Shown here: piece by piece, positions 25,726-38,317 of the stretch
Layout of the letters: the number at the start of each line of letters is the position of its first letter
How positions within the stretch are numbered: the first letter of the stretch is position 1
Assembly (NCBI RefSeq): GCF_002903165.1
Contig: NZ_PPSK01000003.1
Span: forward strand, 1 to 64,000
DNA: 64,000 nt
Direction of reading: 5' to 3'
DNA from: Halopseudomonas oceani
GTDB taxonomy: Bacteria > Pseudomonadota > Gammaproteobacteria > Pseudomonadales > Pseudomonadaceae
Position numbers and translations under genes: made by a program
Notes under the pieces: generated by a model
The model's database searches: none
What the model saw: only the letters and a program-made list of their open reading frames with translations
Told to the model about the DNA's origin: nothing

Positions 25726-26351
25726 GCGAGCGCGGCCTTTACGCCATTACTGACAGCGCCCTGCTGGCAGACGGCAAGCTGCTGCCCTACGTCGAAGCCG
25801 CGCTGCTCGGCGGCGCGCGCTGGCTGCAGTACCGCGACAAGTCTGGCGATGCCGGCAAGCGCCTGGCCGAAGCGAGCCAGCTCGCCGAACTGTGCTGCGC
25901 GCATGATTGCCAACTGCTGATCAACGATGATCTGGCGCTGGCCGACCAGCTCGGCGTCGGTCTGCATCTGGGCCAGGACGACGGCTCGTTGCGCGAAGCG
26001 CGCCAGCAGCTGGGCCCTGACGCACTGATCGGCGGCACCTGCCACGCCAGCCTGCAGCTGGCCGAACGCGCCCTGGAAGACGGTGCCAGCTATATCGCCT
26101 TCGGCCGCTTCTTTAATTCGGTGACCAAGCCGGGCGCGCCCGCAGCAACACCCGAATTGCTACGATCAGCTCGGCAGCAATTTTCGGTACCCATTATCGC
26201 CATCGGCGGCATCACCCTGGACAACGCGTCGACCCTGCTCGACGCCGGCACCGACTATCTGGCCGTGATCAACGGCCTGTTCGGCGCCCCCGACGCTGAG
26301 ACGGTGCAGCACCGCGCCCGTCAGTTCAGCCAACTCATTCACGCATCCTGA
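25722..26351 (+). CDS. thiE: Thiamine phosphate synthase
   Basis: A 209-residue TIM-barrel enzyme starting at GTG 25722, which overlaps the thiD stop (GTGA). Motifs [21 protein letters not shown], and [15 protein letters not shown] match ThiE, which joins HMP-PP and thiazole phosphate. The order thiD-thiE-hemL is conserved in Pseudomonas as I recall. Confidence 0.93.
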   Translation: MSERGLYAITDSALLADGKLLPYVEAALLGGARWLQYRDKSGDAGKRLAEASQLAELCCAHDCQLLINDDLALADQLGVGLHLGQDDGSLREARQQLGPDALIGGTCHASLQLAERALEDGASYIAFGRFFNSVTKPGAPAATPELLRSARQQFSVPIIAIGGITLDNASTLLDAGTDYLAVINGLFGAPDAETVQHRARQFSQLIHAS

Positions 26352-26362
26352 GAGACTTGACC

Positions 26363-27643
26363 ATGTCCCGTTCCGAATCCCTGTTTGCCAGCGCCCAGAA
26401 ACACATCCCGGGCGGCGTCAATTCACCGGTCCGCGCCTTCAAGAGCGTCGGTGGCACACCGCTGTTCTTCAAGCACGCCGAGGGCGCCTACGTCATTGAT
26501 GAAGACGACAAGCGCTATGTCGACTACGTCGGCTCTTGGGGGCCGATGATCCTCGGTCATAGCCACCCGGACGTGCTCGACGCAGTGCGCAACCAGCTGC
26601 AGCACGGCCTGTCCTACGGTGCGCCGACTGCGCTGGAGACCGAGATGGCCGAGCTGGTCTGCTCGCTGGTGCCGTCGATGGATATGGTGCGCATGGTCAG
26701 CTCCGGCACCGAGGCGACCATGAGCGCCATCCGCCTGGCCCGTGGCTACACCGGCCGCGACAGCATCATCAAGTTCGAGGGCTGCTACCACGGTCACTCC
26801 GACAGCCTGCTGGTCAAAGCCGGCTCCGGTCTGCTGACCCAGGGCGTACCCAGCTCCGCCGGCGTGCCAGCCGACTTCGCCAAACACACCCTGACCCTGC
26901 CCTTCAACGACATCGAAGCGGTGCGCAGCACCCTGGCCGACGTCGGCGAGCAGGTTGCCTGCATCATCGTCGAGCCGGTCGCTGGCAACATGAACTGCGT
27001 GCCGCCGGCGCCCGGCTTCCTGCAGGGCCTGCGCGAGGCCTGTGACGAGCACGGCGTGGTGCTGATTTTCGACGAGGTGATGACCGGTTTCCGCGTGGCC
27101 CTTGGTGGCGCGCAGGCGCACTACGGTGTCACGCCGGACCTGACTACCTTCGGCAAAATCATCGGTGGCGGCATGCCGGTCGGCTGCTTCGGCGGCAAGC
27201 GCGCCGTGATGGAATGCATCGCCCCGCTCGGCCCGGTCTATCAGGCTGGCACCTTGTCCGGTAACCCGCTGGCGATGGCAGCCGGCCTGACCACCCTGCG
27301 CCTGATCAACCGCCCAGGTTTCCATGACGAGCTGAGCGCCTATACCAGCCGCATGCTGGCCGGCCTGCAGGAACGCGCCGATGCCGCTGGCGTGCCCTTC
27401 GTGACCACTCAGGCAGGTGCGATGTTCGGCCTGTACTTCTCCGGCGCCGACGACATCGTCACCTTTGAGGACGTTATGGCCAGCGACGTGGAGCGTTTCA
27501 AGCGGTTCTTCCATCTGATGCTCGATGGCGGTGTCTATCTGGCACCCAGCGCCTTTGAGGCCGGCTTCACTTCCATTGCCCACGGCGATGCCGAACTGCA
27601 GCTGACCCTGGACGCTGCCGAAAAGGCCTTCGCCGCGCTATGA
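26363..27643 (+). CDS. hemL: Glutamate-1-semialdehyde 2,1-aminomutase
   Basis: A 426-residue PLP enzyme of tetrapyrrole synthesis by the C5 route: it converts glutamate-1-semialdehyde to 5-aminolevulinate. The PLP-lysine motif [14 protein letters not shown] lies near residue 265. [14 protein letters not shown] and the dimer signature are also present. The ATG at 26363 has a GAGAG upstream; a TTG at 26357 is not needed. The ATGA overlap with the next gene shows co-transcription. Confidence 0.95.
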   Translation: MSRSESLFASAQKHIPGGVNSPVRAFKSVGGTPLFFKHAEGAYVIDEDDKRYVDYVGSWGPMILGHSHPDVLDAVRNQLQHGLSYGAPTALETEMAELVCSLVPSMDMVRMVSSGTEATMSAIRLARGYTGRDSIIKFEGCYHGHSDSLLVKAGSGLLTQGVPSSAGVPADFAKHTLTLPFNDIEAVRSTLADVGEQVACIIVEPVAGNMNCVPPAPGFLQGLREACDEHGVVLIFDEVMTGFRVALGGAQAHYGVTPDLTTFGKIIGGGMPVGCFGGKRAVMECIAPLGPVYQAGTLSGNPLAMAAGLTTLRLINRPGFHDELSAYTSRMLAGLQERADAAGVPFVTTQAGAMFGLYFSGADDIVTFEDVMASDVERFKRFFHLMLDGGVYLAPSAFEAGFTSIAHGDAELQLTLDAAEKAFAAL

Positions 27644-28290
27644 GCCAACTCGCCTACGGCGTGCTGACCCTGACGCTGATCGCCGCCAGCCTGTGGCTGT
27701 GGCGACAGCGCACACCTCTGGCCACGCCGGCTGGCGGCGCCATCACCGCGGCGCTGCTGGGTCTAGGCCTGGCCGCGGCGGCCAGCCTGCTGTTGAGTCT
27801 GGGCGCGCTGGCCCAGGAACTGGAACACACCCAGCGCATCCTCGGCCTGGCGGCGCAGAACATCAGCCTGCCGTTGTTGGGTCTGGCGGCGTTCTTCCTC
27901 GGCCGCGGCCTGCAATGGCAACCGGCAATGTGGGGCCGCATTCTGCTTGGTCTGATGGCCGCCTTTGAACTGTTGCGCCGGATGGATCAGCTGTTCGGCT
28001 ACCAATGGGCCATCAACAGCGCTGCGGTGCTGTTCATGCTCATAGGCTGCCTGCTGGTCTTCAGGCAGGACCGCCGGGCGCTACCCGCCGCGCTGCTATG
28101 CGCTCTTGGTACCCTGGCGCCCCTGCTGAAACCGGGCACCGCGCCGCTGGCCGACCTGTTCGCGCCGGGCCAGACCCTGCTCTGGCTATTTCCGGCGCTG
28201 CTCGGGGCGGCGTTGACGGTTGGACTGTTGAGCGAACAGGCGCACAATAGAGCACAACCCGTTTCTGCCGACCATTTGCCGAGGTCTTGA
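27640..28290 (+). CDS. Hypothetical multi-pass membrane protein
   Basis: A 216-residue protein with about six hydrophobic segments, no catalytic motif and a short polar tail. The ATG overlaps the hemL stop (ATGA), so it is expressed with hemL. I do not recognise the family. Homologues next to hemL are plausible in Pseudomonadaceae but I cannot confirm this. Confidence 0.6.
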   Translation: MSQLAYGVLTLTLIAASLWLWRQRTPLATPAGGAITAALLGLGLAAAASLLLSLGALAQELEHTQRILGLAAQNISLPLLGLAAFFLGRGLQWQPAMWGRILLGLMAAFELLRRMDQLFGYQWAINSAAVLFMLIGCLLVFRQDRRALPAALLCALGTLAPLLKPGTAPLADLFAPGQTLLWLFPALLGAALTVGLLSEQAHNRAQPVSADHLPRS

Positions 28291-28297
28291 ACCCACC

Positions 28298-28915
28298 ATG
28301 CGTCGCCTGCTCAAGCTCGTTGCTTTCTCCGGCCTGCTCATGCTGCCAACGGCCCCGGTGCTGGCCGAGTCAGACAATCCGTTACTAATCAGTGCCAGCG
28401 ACCGCTGCGCATTCGAGCGGGTGGACGACGAGAGCCTGCCGATGGCACTGGAAGCCTGTCGGCAAGCTGCCGAGCGCGGGGATACGCTAGCCCAGTTCGA
28501 ACTGGGCCAGCTGTACTACCGCGGCGAACGCGTCGAGCGGGACTTTGCCACCTCGCTGCAGTGGCTGGAGAAAGCCTCGATTCAGGGTGAGCCCAGAGCG
28601 CAGTACCTGCTGGGCATGATGCACTTCAGCGGCCAGGGTATCCCGCGCAACCTGCCGCAGGCCTACATCATCCTGAAGATGGCTGCCGTGAACGGCAACG
28701 ACGCGGCAATCGACGCTGCTGACATGGTCAGCCAGGAAATGAACGCCCAGGAAATCCAGGTCGCCAATCACGTGCTGGGCATGCTGTTTCGGGATTACCT
28801 GGCGCAGATTCGCGAAGAACAGCTCAGCGGCACGCTGGAGCAGGAAACACCCGTCGTCCCGCGCACCAACAACGACCTGAGTAACGAGACGGAGCAGCTG
28901 GAGGAGCAGGAGTAA
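28298..28915 (+). CDS. Sel1-repeat (TPR-like) secreted protein
   Basis: A 205-residue protein with a Sec signal peptide (SGLLMLPTAPVLAES, cleavage after VLA). Residues about 60-135 contain two Sel1-like repeats (AQFELGQLYYRGERVERDFA and AQYLLGMMHFSGQGIPRNLP). The C-terminus is acidic and Gln/Glu-rich. It is likely a periplasmic scaffold or binding protein; partner unknown. It follows the membrane protein by 7 bases, so it could be the last gene of the thiD-hemL transcript. Confidence 0.78.
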   Translation: MRRLLKLVAFSGLLMLPTAPVLAESDNPLLISASDRCAFERVDDESLPMALEACRQAAERGDTLAQFELGQLYYRGERVERDFATSLQWLEKASIQGEPRAQYLLGMMHFSGQGIPRNLPQAYIILKMAAVNGNDAAIDAADMVSQEMNAQEIQVANHVLGMLFRDYLAQIREEQLSGTLEQETPVVPRTNNDLSNETEQLEEQE

Positions 28916-28933
28916 CCCTGCCTGCGCACTTGA

Positions 28934-29263
28934 TCAGCTGTCGTTACGCGGCGGCATCGGGAAGTGCATGATGTTGCTACCGCCCTGAGCGTCAGTGATC
29001 TTCGGTGTACCGACGCGCTCAACCTCATCAATACGAATGATTGAGTGCACGGGAATGAAGCTGCGCTTGACCCCGTCAAACTGATTTTTCAGTTTCTCTT
29101 CGGCCGGATCAACCAGCATCTGTGAGCGCTCGCCGAAAATCAGCTCTTCGATTTCCATGAACCCCCACAGCTCACTCTGAAATATCTGCTGGGCGTAAAG
29201 CTCGAACACCTGTCCCTGGTTCTGGAAGATGACCCGGAAAACCGGTTGCTTTTCTTTGCTCAT
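28934..29263 (-). CDS. DUF1820 family protein
   Basis: A 109-residue protein starting MSKEKQPVFRVIFQNQGQVF, the normal DUF1820 opening. It has no signal peptide or membrane segment; the family is of unknown function. The ATG at 29263 was chosen by homology; an upstream in-frame ATG at 29335 gives a non-conserved extension. Divergent from miaB. Confidence 0.85.
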   Translation of the reverse strand: MSKEKQPVFRVIFQNQGQVFELYAQQIFQSELWGFMEIEELIFGERSQMLVDPAEEKLKNQFDGVKRSFIPVHSIIRIDEVERVGTPKITDAQGGSNIMHFPMPPRNDS

Positions 29264-29365
29264 GACGGGTTGATCAACACCTTGAAAAACGTGAAAGGAC
29301 ACCGCGGCATCAGCCGCTCGGCGGGCGCGCATCATAGCACAGGGGGCGGCAGAAGCAGATGTGTG

Positions 29366-29371
29366 TATAAT
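29366..29371 (+). promoter_or_regulatory. miaB promoter -10 box
   Basis: A perfect TATAAT (29366-29371) lies 35 bases upstream of the miaB ATG. No matching -35 box is obvious at the right spacing. Confidence 0.5.
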
Positions 29372-29406
29372 CGCCCCTTTTCCCAGCTAGCCCCCAGCAC
29401 ATTCCC

Positions 29407-30732
29407 ATGGCCAAGAAACTCTTTATTCAGACCCACGGTTGCCAGATGAACGAGTATGACAGCTCGCGTATGGCAGACCTACTCGGCGAACATCAGGCAA
29501 TGGAGCTGACCGACAACCCCGATGAGGCGGATGTCATCCTGCTCAACACCTGCTCCATCCGCGAGAAGGCTCAGGAGAAAGTCTTTTCCGAGCTGGGCCG
29601 CTGGCGCCCGCTAAAGGAGAAGAACCCGGAGCTGATCATCGGCGTTGGCGGCTGCGTGGCCAGCCAGGAAGGCACCGCGATCCGCGACCGTGCTTCCTAC
29701 GTTGACGTCGTATTTGGCCCACAAACCCTGCACCGCCTGCCCGAAATGATCAACGCAGCGCGCACTACCCAGCAGCCGCAGGTGGATGTCAGCTTCCCGG
29801 AGATCGAGAAGTTCGACGCCCTGCCCGAGCCGCGGGTGGATGGTCCAACCGCCTTTGTCTCGATCATGGAAGGTTGCAGCAAGTACTGCAGCTTCTGCGT
29901 GGTGCCCTACACCCGCGGCGAGGAAGTCAGTCGCCCGCTGGCCGACGTCCTGAGCGAGATCGTTCACCTGGCCGAGAACGGCGTCAAGGAAGTCACCCTG
30001 CTGGGTCAGAACGTCAATGGCTACCGTTTTGACGGCACCGACTTTGCCGACCTGCTGCACGCTGTTGCGGCGATCGACGGGATTGAGCGTATTCGCTACA
30101 CCACCAGCCACCCGCTGGAATTTTCCGATGCCATCATCCAGGCCCACGCCGAAATTCCGAAGCTGGTGAAATACCTGCACCTGCCGGTGCAATCGGGTTC
30201 CGACCGCGTACTGGCGGCGATGAAGCGCAACCACACCGCACTGGAATACAAGTCGCGCATCCGCAAGCTGAAAGCGGCGGTACCGGATATTATCCTCAGC
30301 TCGGACTTCATTATCGGCTTCCCGGGTGAAACCGACCGTGATTTCGAACAGACCATGAAACTGGTCGAGGACGTCGGCTTCGACTTCTCCTACTCGTTCA
30401 TCTACAGCGCACGCCCGGGCACCCCGGCGGCCGATCTGAACGACGACACACCGATGGAGACCAAGAAGCAGCGGCTGCAGATTCTCCAGGCACGCCTGAA
30501 TCAGCAGGGCTTTGAGAACAGCCGCCGCATGGTCGGCAGCACCCAGCGCATTCTGGTCAGCGACTTCTCGAAGAAGGACCCGGGCATGCTGCAGGGCCGC
30601 ACCGAGCATAACCGGGTAGTCAATTTCCGCTGCGACAATCCTGGCCTGATCGGCCAGTTCGTCGACGTCCACATCGAAGAGGCGCTGCCACACTCACTGC
30701 GCGGCACTCTGATCAGCGACACGGCACACTGA
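29407..30732 (+). CDS. miaB: tRNA-2-methylthio-N6-dimethylallyladenosine synthase
   Basis: A 441-residue radical-SAM methylthiotransferase. Three cysteines of the N-terminal cluster are in [15 protein letters not shown] and GGCVASQ. The radical-SAM cluster motif [15 protein letters not shown] is near residue 157. A C-terminal TRAM domain ([20 protein letters not shown]) follows. It adds a 2-methylthio group to i6A37 in tRNAs reading UNN codons. The length is as in E. coli (474) minus some; complete. Confidence 0.96.
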   Translation: MAKKLFIQTHGCQMNEYDSSRMADLLGEHQAMELTDNPDEADVILLNTCSIREKAQEKVFSELGRWRPLKEKNPELIIGVGGCVASQEGTAIRDRASYVDVVFGPQTLHRLPEMINAARTTQQPQVDVSFPEIEKFDALPEPRVDGPTAFVSIMEGCSKYCSFCVVPYTRGEEVSRPLADVLSEIVHLAENGVKEVTLLGQNVNGYRFDGTDFADLLHAVAAIDGIERIRYTTSHPLEFSDAIIQAHAEIPKLVKYLHLPVQSGSDRVLAAMKRNHTALEYKSRIRKLKAAVPDIILSSDFIIGFPGETDRDFEQTMKLVEDVGFDFSYSFIYSARPGTPAADLNDDTPMETKKQRLQILQARLNQQGFENSRRMVGSTQRILVSDFSKKDPGMLQGRTEHNRVVNFRCDNPGLIGQFVDVHIEEALPHSLRGTLISDTAH

Positions 30733-30742
30733 ACCGGTGTGC

Positions 30743-30818
30743 CCCGCCCTCGCTGCAAGTCCGTCACCGCCGTGCTGACATCTCAATGATCAGCACGGAT
30801 GGGCGGGTCTTTGCAGCG
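30743..30818 (+). other. Nested inverted repeats between miaB and phoH
   Basis: CCGTGCTGA (30770-30778) pairs with TCAGCACGG (30790-30798), 9 bp; CGCTGCAA (30751-30758) pairs with TTGCAGCG (30811-30818), 8 bp, around it; CCCGCCC (30743-30749) could pair with GGGCGGG (30801-30807) as an alternative. No T-run. A TATCCT -10-like box (30832-30837) follows, before phoH. Confidence 0.55.
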
Positions 30819-30877
30819 GGATATTTGCGCGCTATCCTGTGCGCTTCCCAGTGCCATATGGCGACCAACGGACTATT

Positions 30878-31891
30878 TTGAACGCGCCCCAGCATATTCA
30901 TCGCTTCAGCATCGAACCTGTCGATCCCCGCCGCTTTGCCAGTCTTTGCGGCCAGTTCGATGAAAATCTCCGCCTGATCGAACAGCGACTCGGCATCGAA
31001 GTCCGCAACCGCGGCAATCACTTCGAGCTGATCGGCGACGACTCCCTGACCCGCTCGGCCGAAGCCGTTCTGCGCCAGCTGTACCGCGAAACCCGCGATA
31101 CCGACGACCTGAGCCCAGACACCGTGCACCTGTACCTGCAGGAGTCAGGGCTCGAGAGCCTGAGTGAAAGCCTGAGCAAGGGTGACGAACACAAACCGGT
31201 GATCCTGCGTACCCGCAAGATGAGCATTCAGCCGCGCGGCCCGAATCAGCAGAAGTACCTGCGCTCGATTCAGGAGCACGACATCAATTTTGGTATCGGC
31301 CCGGCCGGTACCGGCAAGACCTATCTGGCGGTGGCCTGTGCAGTGGATGCGCTGGAGCGCGAGCAGATCAGCCGCATCCTGCTGGTACGCCCGGCGGTTG
31401 AGGCCGGCGAGAAGCTCGGCTTCCTGCCGGGTGATCTGGCGCAGAAGATCGACCCCTATCTGCGCCCGCTGTATGACGCGCTCTACGAGATGCTGGGCTT
31501 TGAGCAGGTGATCAAGCTGATCGAACGCCAAGTTATCGAGATCGCGCCACTGGCCTACATGCGCGGCCGTACGCTGAACAACAGCTTCATCATTCTCGAC
31601 GAATCGCAGAACACCACGGTTGAGCAGATGAAGATGTTCCTGACCCGTATCGGCTTCGGCTCGACTGCCGTGATCACCGGTGACATTACCCAGGTCGACC
31701 TGCCACGCGGCACCCGTTCAGGCCTGGCCCATGTCGCCGAGGTACTCAAAGACGTCAAGGGCATCGGCTTCACCCACTTCCAGTCCAAGGACGTGGTACG
31801 CCATCCGCTGGTGCAACGCATCGTTGAAGCCTACGACCGCTTCGACGCGCTGCAGGAAGCCGCTCGCCAGGAGCGCCGAAATGAGCATTGA
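30878..31891 (+). CDS. ybeZ: PhoH-like ATPase (YbeZ)
   Basis: A 337-residue PhoH-family ATPase. Walker [14 protein letters not shown] lies near residue 147 and Walker [13 protein letters not shown] near residue 230. In E. coli YbeZ works with the endoribonuclease YbeY. I chose the TTG at 30878 because [14 protein letters not shown] matches homologue starts; in-frame GTG codons at 30839 and 30851 are alternatives. No strong ribosome binding site is visible. Its stop overlaps ybeY by 11 bases, and the operon runs through ybeY, corC and lnt. Confidence 0.9.
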   Translation: MNAPQHIHRFSIEPVDPRRFASLCGQFDENLRLIEQRLGIEVRNRGNHFELIGDDSLTRSAEAVLRQLYRETRDTDDLSPDTVHLYLQESGLESLSESLSKGDEHKPVILRTRKMSIQPRGPNQQKYLRSIQEHDINFGIGPAGTGKTYLAVACAVDALEREQISRILLVRPAVEAGEKLGFLPGDLAQKIDPYLRPLYDALYEMLGFEQVIKLIERQVIEIAPLAYMRGRTLNNSFIILDESQNTTVEQMKMFLTRIGFGSTAVITGDITQVDLPRGTRSGLAHVAEVLKDVKGIGFTHFQSKDVVRHPLVQRIVEAYDRFDALQEAARQERRNEH

Positions 31892-32339
31892 ACTCGACAT
31901 CCAGCGCGCTTCCAGCGCTCCGGATCAGCCTGACGACGACAGCTTCATACGCTGGGTCGGGCTGGCACTAGGTACCGGCACCGACCGTGAACTGACTATC
32001 CGCTTGGTGGATGCCGATGAGGGCCGCCAGCTGAACAGCACCTATCGCGGCAAGGACTACGCCACCAACGTATTGTCCTTTCCTGCCGACCTGCCCCCCG
32101 AACTTGACCTGCCGTTGCTTGGCGACCTGGTGATCTGCGTCCCCGTAGTCGCCCGTGAAGCCGACGAGCAGGGCAAACCCCTGTTCGCCCACTGGGCGCA
32201 CATGGTCATCCACGGCTGCCTGCACCTGCTCGGCTACGATCACATCGAAGACGCCGATGCAGAAGAGATGGAAGCCCTGGAACGGGAATTGCTGGCAGAA
32301 CTCGGCATAGCCGACCCCTATCTTGAAGATGATGAGTAA
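31881..32339 (+). CDS. ybeY: rRNA maturation endoribonuclease YbeY
   Basis: A 152-residue protein with the zinc-binding motif [11 protein letters not shown] near residue 115, the H-x3-H-x5-H signature of YbeY, a single-strand endoribonuclease needed for 16S rRNA 3'-end maturation. The ATG at 31881 has a GAG upstream and overlaps the ybeZ stop. Confidence 0.95.
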   Translation: MSIELDIQRASSAPDQPDDDSFIRWVGLALGTGTDRELTIRLVDADEGRQLNSTYRGKDYATNVLSFPADLPPELDLPLLGDLVICVPVVAREADEQGKPLFAHWAHMVIHGCLHLLGYDHIEDADAEEMEALERELLAELGIADPYLEDDE

Positions 32340-32345
32340 GGATCA

Positions 32346-33185
32346 ATGAGCGAAGATCGATCGACCAACGGACATAAGTCGTGGCTGGATAAGCTGGTCC
32401 AGGCTTTTGTCCATGAACCCAAGAACCGCCAGGAGCTGCTCGAACTGCTGCGCGAAGCGCACAGTAACGAGGTCCTGGATATCGAGGCCCTGTCGATCAT
32501 CGAAGGTGCGCTCCAGGTCTCGGACATGCAAGTCCGCGACATTATGGTGCCGCGCTCGCAGATGACTACCATCAAGGCAAACCAGAGCCCCCGCGAGTTC
32601 CTGCCAGCGGTGATTGAAGCGGCGCACTCGCGCTTCCCGGTCATCGGCGAAAGCATCGATGACGTTATCGGCATCCTGCTGGCCAAGGATCTGCTGCCGC
32701 TGCTACTGGAAGACAATACTGATCGTTTCAACATCAAGGACATCGTCCGCTCACCAACCTTCGTTCCGGAATCCAAGCGCCTCAACGTCCTGCTCAAGGA
32801 ATTCCGCGCCACCCGCAACCACATGGCGGTGGTGATTGACGAATACGGCGGCGTTTCCGGTCTGGTGACCATTGAAGACGTGCTGGAGCAGATCGTCGGC
32901 GATATCGAAGACGAGCACGACGTTGACGAAGACAGCCAGATCAAACCGCTGCCCAGTGGCGACTATCTGGTCAAGGGCCTGACCCCGATCGAAGAGTTCA
33001 ACGAACACTTCGAGACCGACTTCTCGGACGAGGAATTCGACACCGTCGGCGGCCTGGTGATGAACGCCTTTGGCCATTTGCCCAAGCGCAACGAAGTGGT
33101 TGAGCTGGATGGCTTCCGGGTTCGCGTCCTGAACGCCGACAGCCGCCGGGTTCACCTGCTGCGCGTCACCCTGGTCAACCGCTGA
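32346..33185 (+). CDS. corC: CBS-domain Mg2+/Co2+ efflux accessory protein CorC (YbeX)
   Basis: A 279-residue cytoplasmic protein. Two CBS domains occupy residues about 60-190 (ARDIMVPRSQMTTI-like and NHMAVVIDEYGGVSGLVTIEDVLEQ). A CorC_HlyC transporter-associated domain forms the C-terminus. In E. coli it supports CorA-mediated Mg2+/Co2+ efflux and is linked to ribosome metabolism, which suits its place between ybeY and lnt. Confidence 0.93.
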   Translation: MSEDRSTNGHKSWLDKLVQAFVHEPKNRQELLELLREAHSNEVLDIEALSIIEGALQVSDMQVRDIMVPRSQMTTIKANQSPREFLPAVIEAAHSRFPVIGESIDDVIGILLAKDLLPLLLEDNTDRFNIKDIVRSPTFVPESKRLNVLLKEFRATRNHMAVVIDEYGGVSGLVTIEDVLEQIVGDIEDEHDVDEDSQIKPLPSGDYLVKGLTPIEEFNEHFETDFSDEEFDTVGGLVMNAFGHLPKRNEVVELDGFRVRVLNADSRRVHLLRVTLVNR

Positions 33186-33209
33186 GCCTTCCGCGCTAAG
33201 GACATCCCC

Positions 33210-34730
33210 ATGCATGCCCTGCTGAGCCGCCTGCGCGGCCCCGGTTTTGTCGGCCACCTGATCGCGCTGCTCGCCGGCGCGCTCAGCACCTTGTCCTTCG
33301 CCCCCTACAACCTGTGGCCGCTGGGTATGCTCTCGGTTGCCCTCCTGTATCAGGGGCTCAAGGAAGTCACTCCAAAGCAGGCTGCGTTGCGCGGTGGCGC
33401 TTGGGGGCTGGGGCTGTTCGCTTCGGGGGTGTCCTGGATTTACATCAGCATCCACGTGCACGGCAATGCCTCACCGCCGCTGGCTGCCTTCCTGACCGGC
33501 GGACTGGAGCTGGGGCTGTCCTGCTTCTTTGCCCTGATGGCCTGGCTTTGGGTGCGTTTTCTACGCCCACAAGGGGCGTGGCTGAGCAGTCTGAGCTTTG
33601 CTCTGCTGTGGTTTGCCCAAGAGATGTTCCGCAGCTGGTTCCTGACCGGTTTCCCCTGGCTGTATCACGGTTACGCCCACAGCCACAGCTGGCTAGCCGG
33701 CTGGGCACCCGTCGGCGGTGTCTGGCTGCTGGGCGTGATGTCGGTGCTGGTCGCCTGCCTGCTCAGCGAATGGCAGCTGTTTCGGCGCCCGCTGCAGGCC
33801 GTTGCCGTTGCCGCTCTGATTGCGGTGTTCTGGTGCGGCGGACTGCTGTTGCAGTACGTCGACTGGACCCAACCCGTCGGCAAGCGCCTGAGCGTCAATC
33901 TGGTGCAGGCCAACATCGCCCAATCCGACAAGTGGGACCCGGCCTACATCACCCACACACTGGAGCTGTACCGCGACCTGACCTACGCCCAACCACCTAC
34001 CGATCTGGTGGTCTGGCCGGAAACCGCGGTGCCGGTATTGCAGAGCCAATCGCTGTACTTCGTCGAGGGCATCGCCGCCAATCTGGCCCAGGAAGGTCGC
34101 ACCCTGATCACCGGCATCCCGGTCGATACCCACGACGAAAACGGCATGCGCATCTATAACGGCATCATGGTCGGTGGCAGCGAGCCACGCAGCGAGTACC
34201 TGAAGCAGAAACTGGTGCCCTTTGGTGAGTACGTGCCACTGGAAGACCTGCTGCGCGGCCTGATCGACTTCTTTAACCTGCCGATGTCCAGCTTCAGCCG
34301 CGGCCCCGCCGACCAGCCGCCACTGCAGGCAGCCGGCTACAAACTGGCGCCACTGATCTGCTACGAAGCGGTCTACCCGGACTTTGCTGCCAAACTGGCC
34401 GCCCAAAGCGATTTGCTGATCACCATCAGCAACGACAGCTGGTTCGGCTCATCAATCGGCCCACTGCAGCACCTGCAGATGGCGCAGATGCGCGCCATGG
34501 AAAGCCAGCGCTGGATGATCCGCGCAACCAACAACGGCGTCACCGCGTTGATTGATCCGCGCGGCACCATCCGCCAGCGGATTCCGCAATTTCAGCAGGA
34601 AGTGCTGATTGGTGAGGTGCAGCCGATGAGCGGCCAGACACCCTATCTGCAGTGGCGCAGCTGGCCGTTGGTGGTGCTCGCGCTATTAGTGCTGCTGCCG
34701 CTTGCGTGGCGGCGGCGCCAGGCCCGGTAG
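33210..34730 (+). CDS. lnt: Apolipoprotein N-acyltransferase
   Basis: A 506-residue inner-membrane enzyme with N-terminal transmembrane helices and a periplasmic nitrilase-like domain. The catalytic Glu (WPETAVP), Lys (KLVPFGEYVP) and Cys (LICYEAVYP) are all present. It N-acylates the lipobox cysteine, the last step of lipoprotein maturation in proteobacteria. Its end overlaps the antisense small gene at 34686. Confidence 0.95.
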   Translation: MHALLSRLRGPGFVGHLIALLAGALSTLSFAPYNLWPLGMLSVALLYQGLKEVTPKQAALRGGAWGLGLFASGVSWIYISIHVHGNASPPLAAFLTGGLELGLSCFFALMAWLWVRFLRPQGAWLSSLSFALLWFAQEMFRSWFLTGFPWLYHGYAHSHSWLAGWAPVGGVWLLGVMSVLVACLLSEWQLFRRPLQAVAVAALIAVFWCGGLLLQYVDWTQPVGKRLSVNLVQANIAQSDKWDPAYITHTLELYRDLTYAQPPTDLVVWPETAVPVLQSQSLYFVEGIAANLAQEGRTLITGIPVDTHDENGMRIYNGIMVGGSEPRSEYLKQKLVPFGEYVPLEDLLRGLIDFFNLPMSSFSRGPADQPPLQAAGYKLAPLICYEAVYPDFAAKLAAQSDLLITISNDSWFGSSIGPLQHLQMAQMRAMESQRWMIRATNNGVTALIDPRGTIRQRIPQFQQEVLIGEVQPMSGQTPYLQWRSWPLVVLALLVLLPLAWRRRQAR

Positions 34731-34949
34731 CGGCGTACGCAGCGAGATCGCGACCAGAATTTGCAGCAGCAGCGCCATTTCCTCGGGACTAAGTCCGCGT
34801 AATTCAAGATCGCGTGGCGACTCAGGGGAATTGTTCAACCACTGCCGGGTGTGCGCCATATCCAGTGCCTGATCGAGCCGCCTGAGAAGTTGGCCATAGG
34901 CGCTATCCTGGGGCTGTCGTGCCACCACTGAAGGCAATCCAGCGCACAT
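34686..34949 (-). CDS. Small conserved hypothetical protein, antisense overlap with lnt
   Basis: An 87-residue protein preceded by a strong GGGAGGT ribosome binding site 8 bases before the ATG at 34949. The 3' end overlaps the lnt end by 45 bases. The protein is helical and polar, with no recognisable domain. A similarly placed small gene occurs between lnt and leuS in P. aeruginosa, from memory. It is divergent from leuS. Confidence 0.6.
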   Translation of the reverse strand: MCAGLPSVVARQPQDSAYGQLLRRLDQALDMAHTRQWLNNSPESPRDLELRGLSPEEMALLLQILVAISLRTPLPGLAPPPRKRQQH

Positions 34950-35008
34950 CTTTGCAACCTCCCGCAACGGCTCTGCGACGGCCCGGGATGGCCCGTCTCC
35001 TCAGCTAG

Positions 35009-37744
<2,736 letters not shown>

Positions 37745-37764
37745 TTTTGCAACGGAGAGCCAAG

Positions 37765-38310
37765 ATGTCATTGACCACACCCCGCCTGCTGCTCAGCTGC
37801 GCCGTCCTCGGCGCCACCCTGCTCGCCTCTGGCTGCGGGTTTCACCTGCGCGGTACCGGTGTCGACAGCGTCGAGCTGAATCAGCTGGACGTAACGGCCC
37901 ATAACCGCTATGGCCGCACCTATCAGCAGGTACTTGAGGCACTGGAGGTGGACGGGGTGAAGGTTACGCCGACCGCAGCCTACCAACTGCAACTGCTGAA
38001 GGAAGACCAGGGCCGCCGGGCCGTCAGCTACACCAGTAGCTCGACTCCCGCAGAGTACGAGCTGACCAGCACCCTGATGTTCCAGATCGCTGACCGTCGT
38101 GGCCGTGCACTGATTGGCCCCGAGACGCTGGCTACCCGCCGTCTCTACGTCAATGACAAGGACAACATCATCGGCACGACCGAGGAAGAGGAACTGCTGC
38201 GTCACGAGATGCGCCAGGACCTGACCCGCCAGTTGCTGTTCCGTCTGTCCAGTATCACTGAAGGCGAACTGTCCAGCCGCGAGTCGCGCCTCGACCAGCA
38301 GGGCAACTGA
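37765..38310 (+). CDS. lptE: LPS-assembly lipoprotein LptE
   Basis: A 181-residue outer-membrane lipoprotein. The signal peptide ends in a lipobox LLASGC at residue 23, followed by GFHLRGTG, a conserved LptE start. It plugs the LptD barrel and helps insert lipopolysaccharide. The ATG at 37765 has a CGGAGAG ribosome binding site. Operon: leuS-lptE-holA. Confidence 0.92.
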   Translation: MSLTTPRLLLSCAVLGATLLASGCGFHLRGTGVDSVELNQLDVTAHNRYGRTYQQVLEALEVDGVKVTPTAAYQLQLLKEDQGRRAVSYTSSSTPAEYELTSTLMFQIADRRGRALIGPETLATRRLYVNDKDNIIGTTEEEELLRHEMRQDLTRQLLFRLSSITEGELSSRESRLDQQGN

Positions 38311-38317
38311 GCCGGCA

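Noticed and set aside
26423-27583. Long open frame antisense to hemL (386 codons)
   Set aside because: It mirrors the third-position bias of hemL and has no ribosome binding site or recognisable motif; hemL is clearly real.
29611-30693. Antisense frame over miaB
   Set aside because: Shadow; miaB carries all cluster cysteines.
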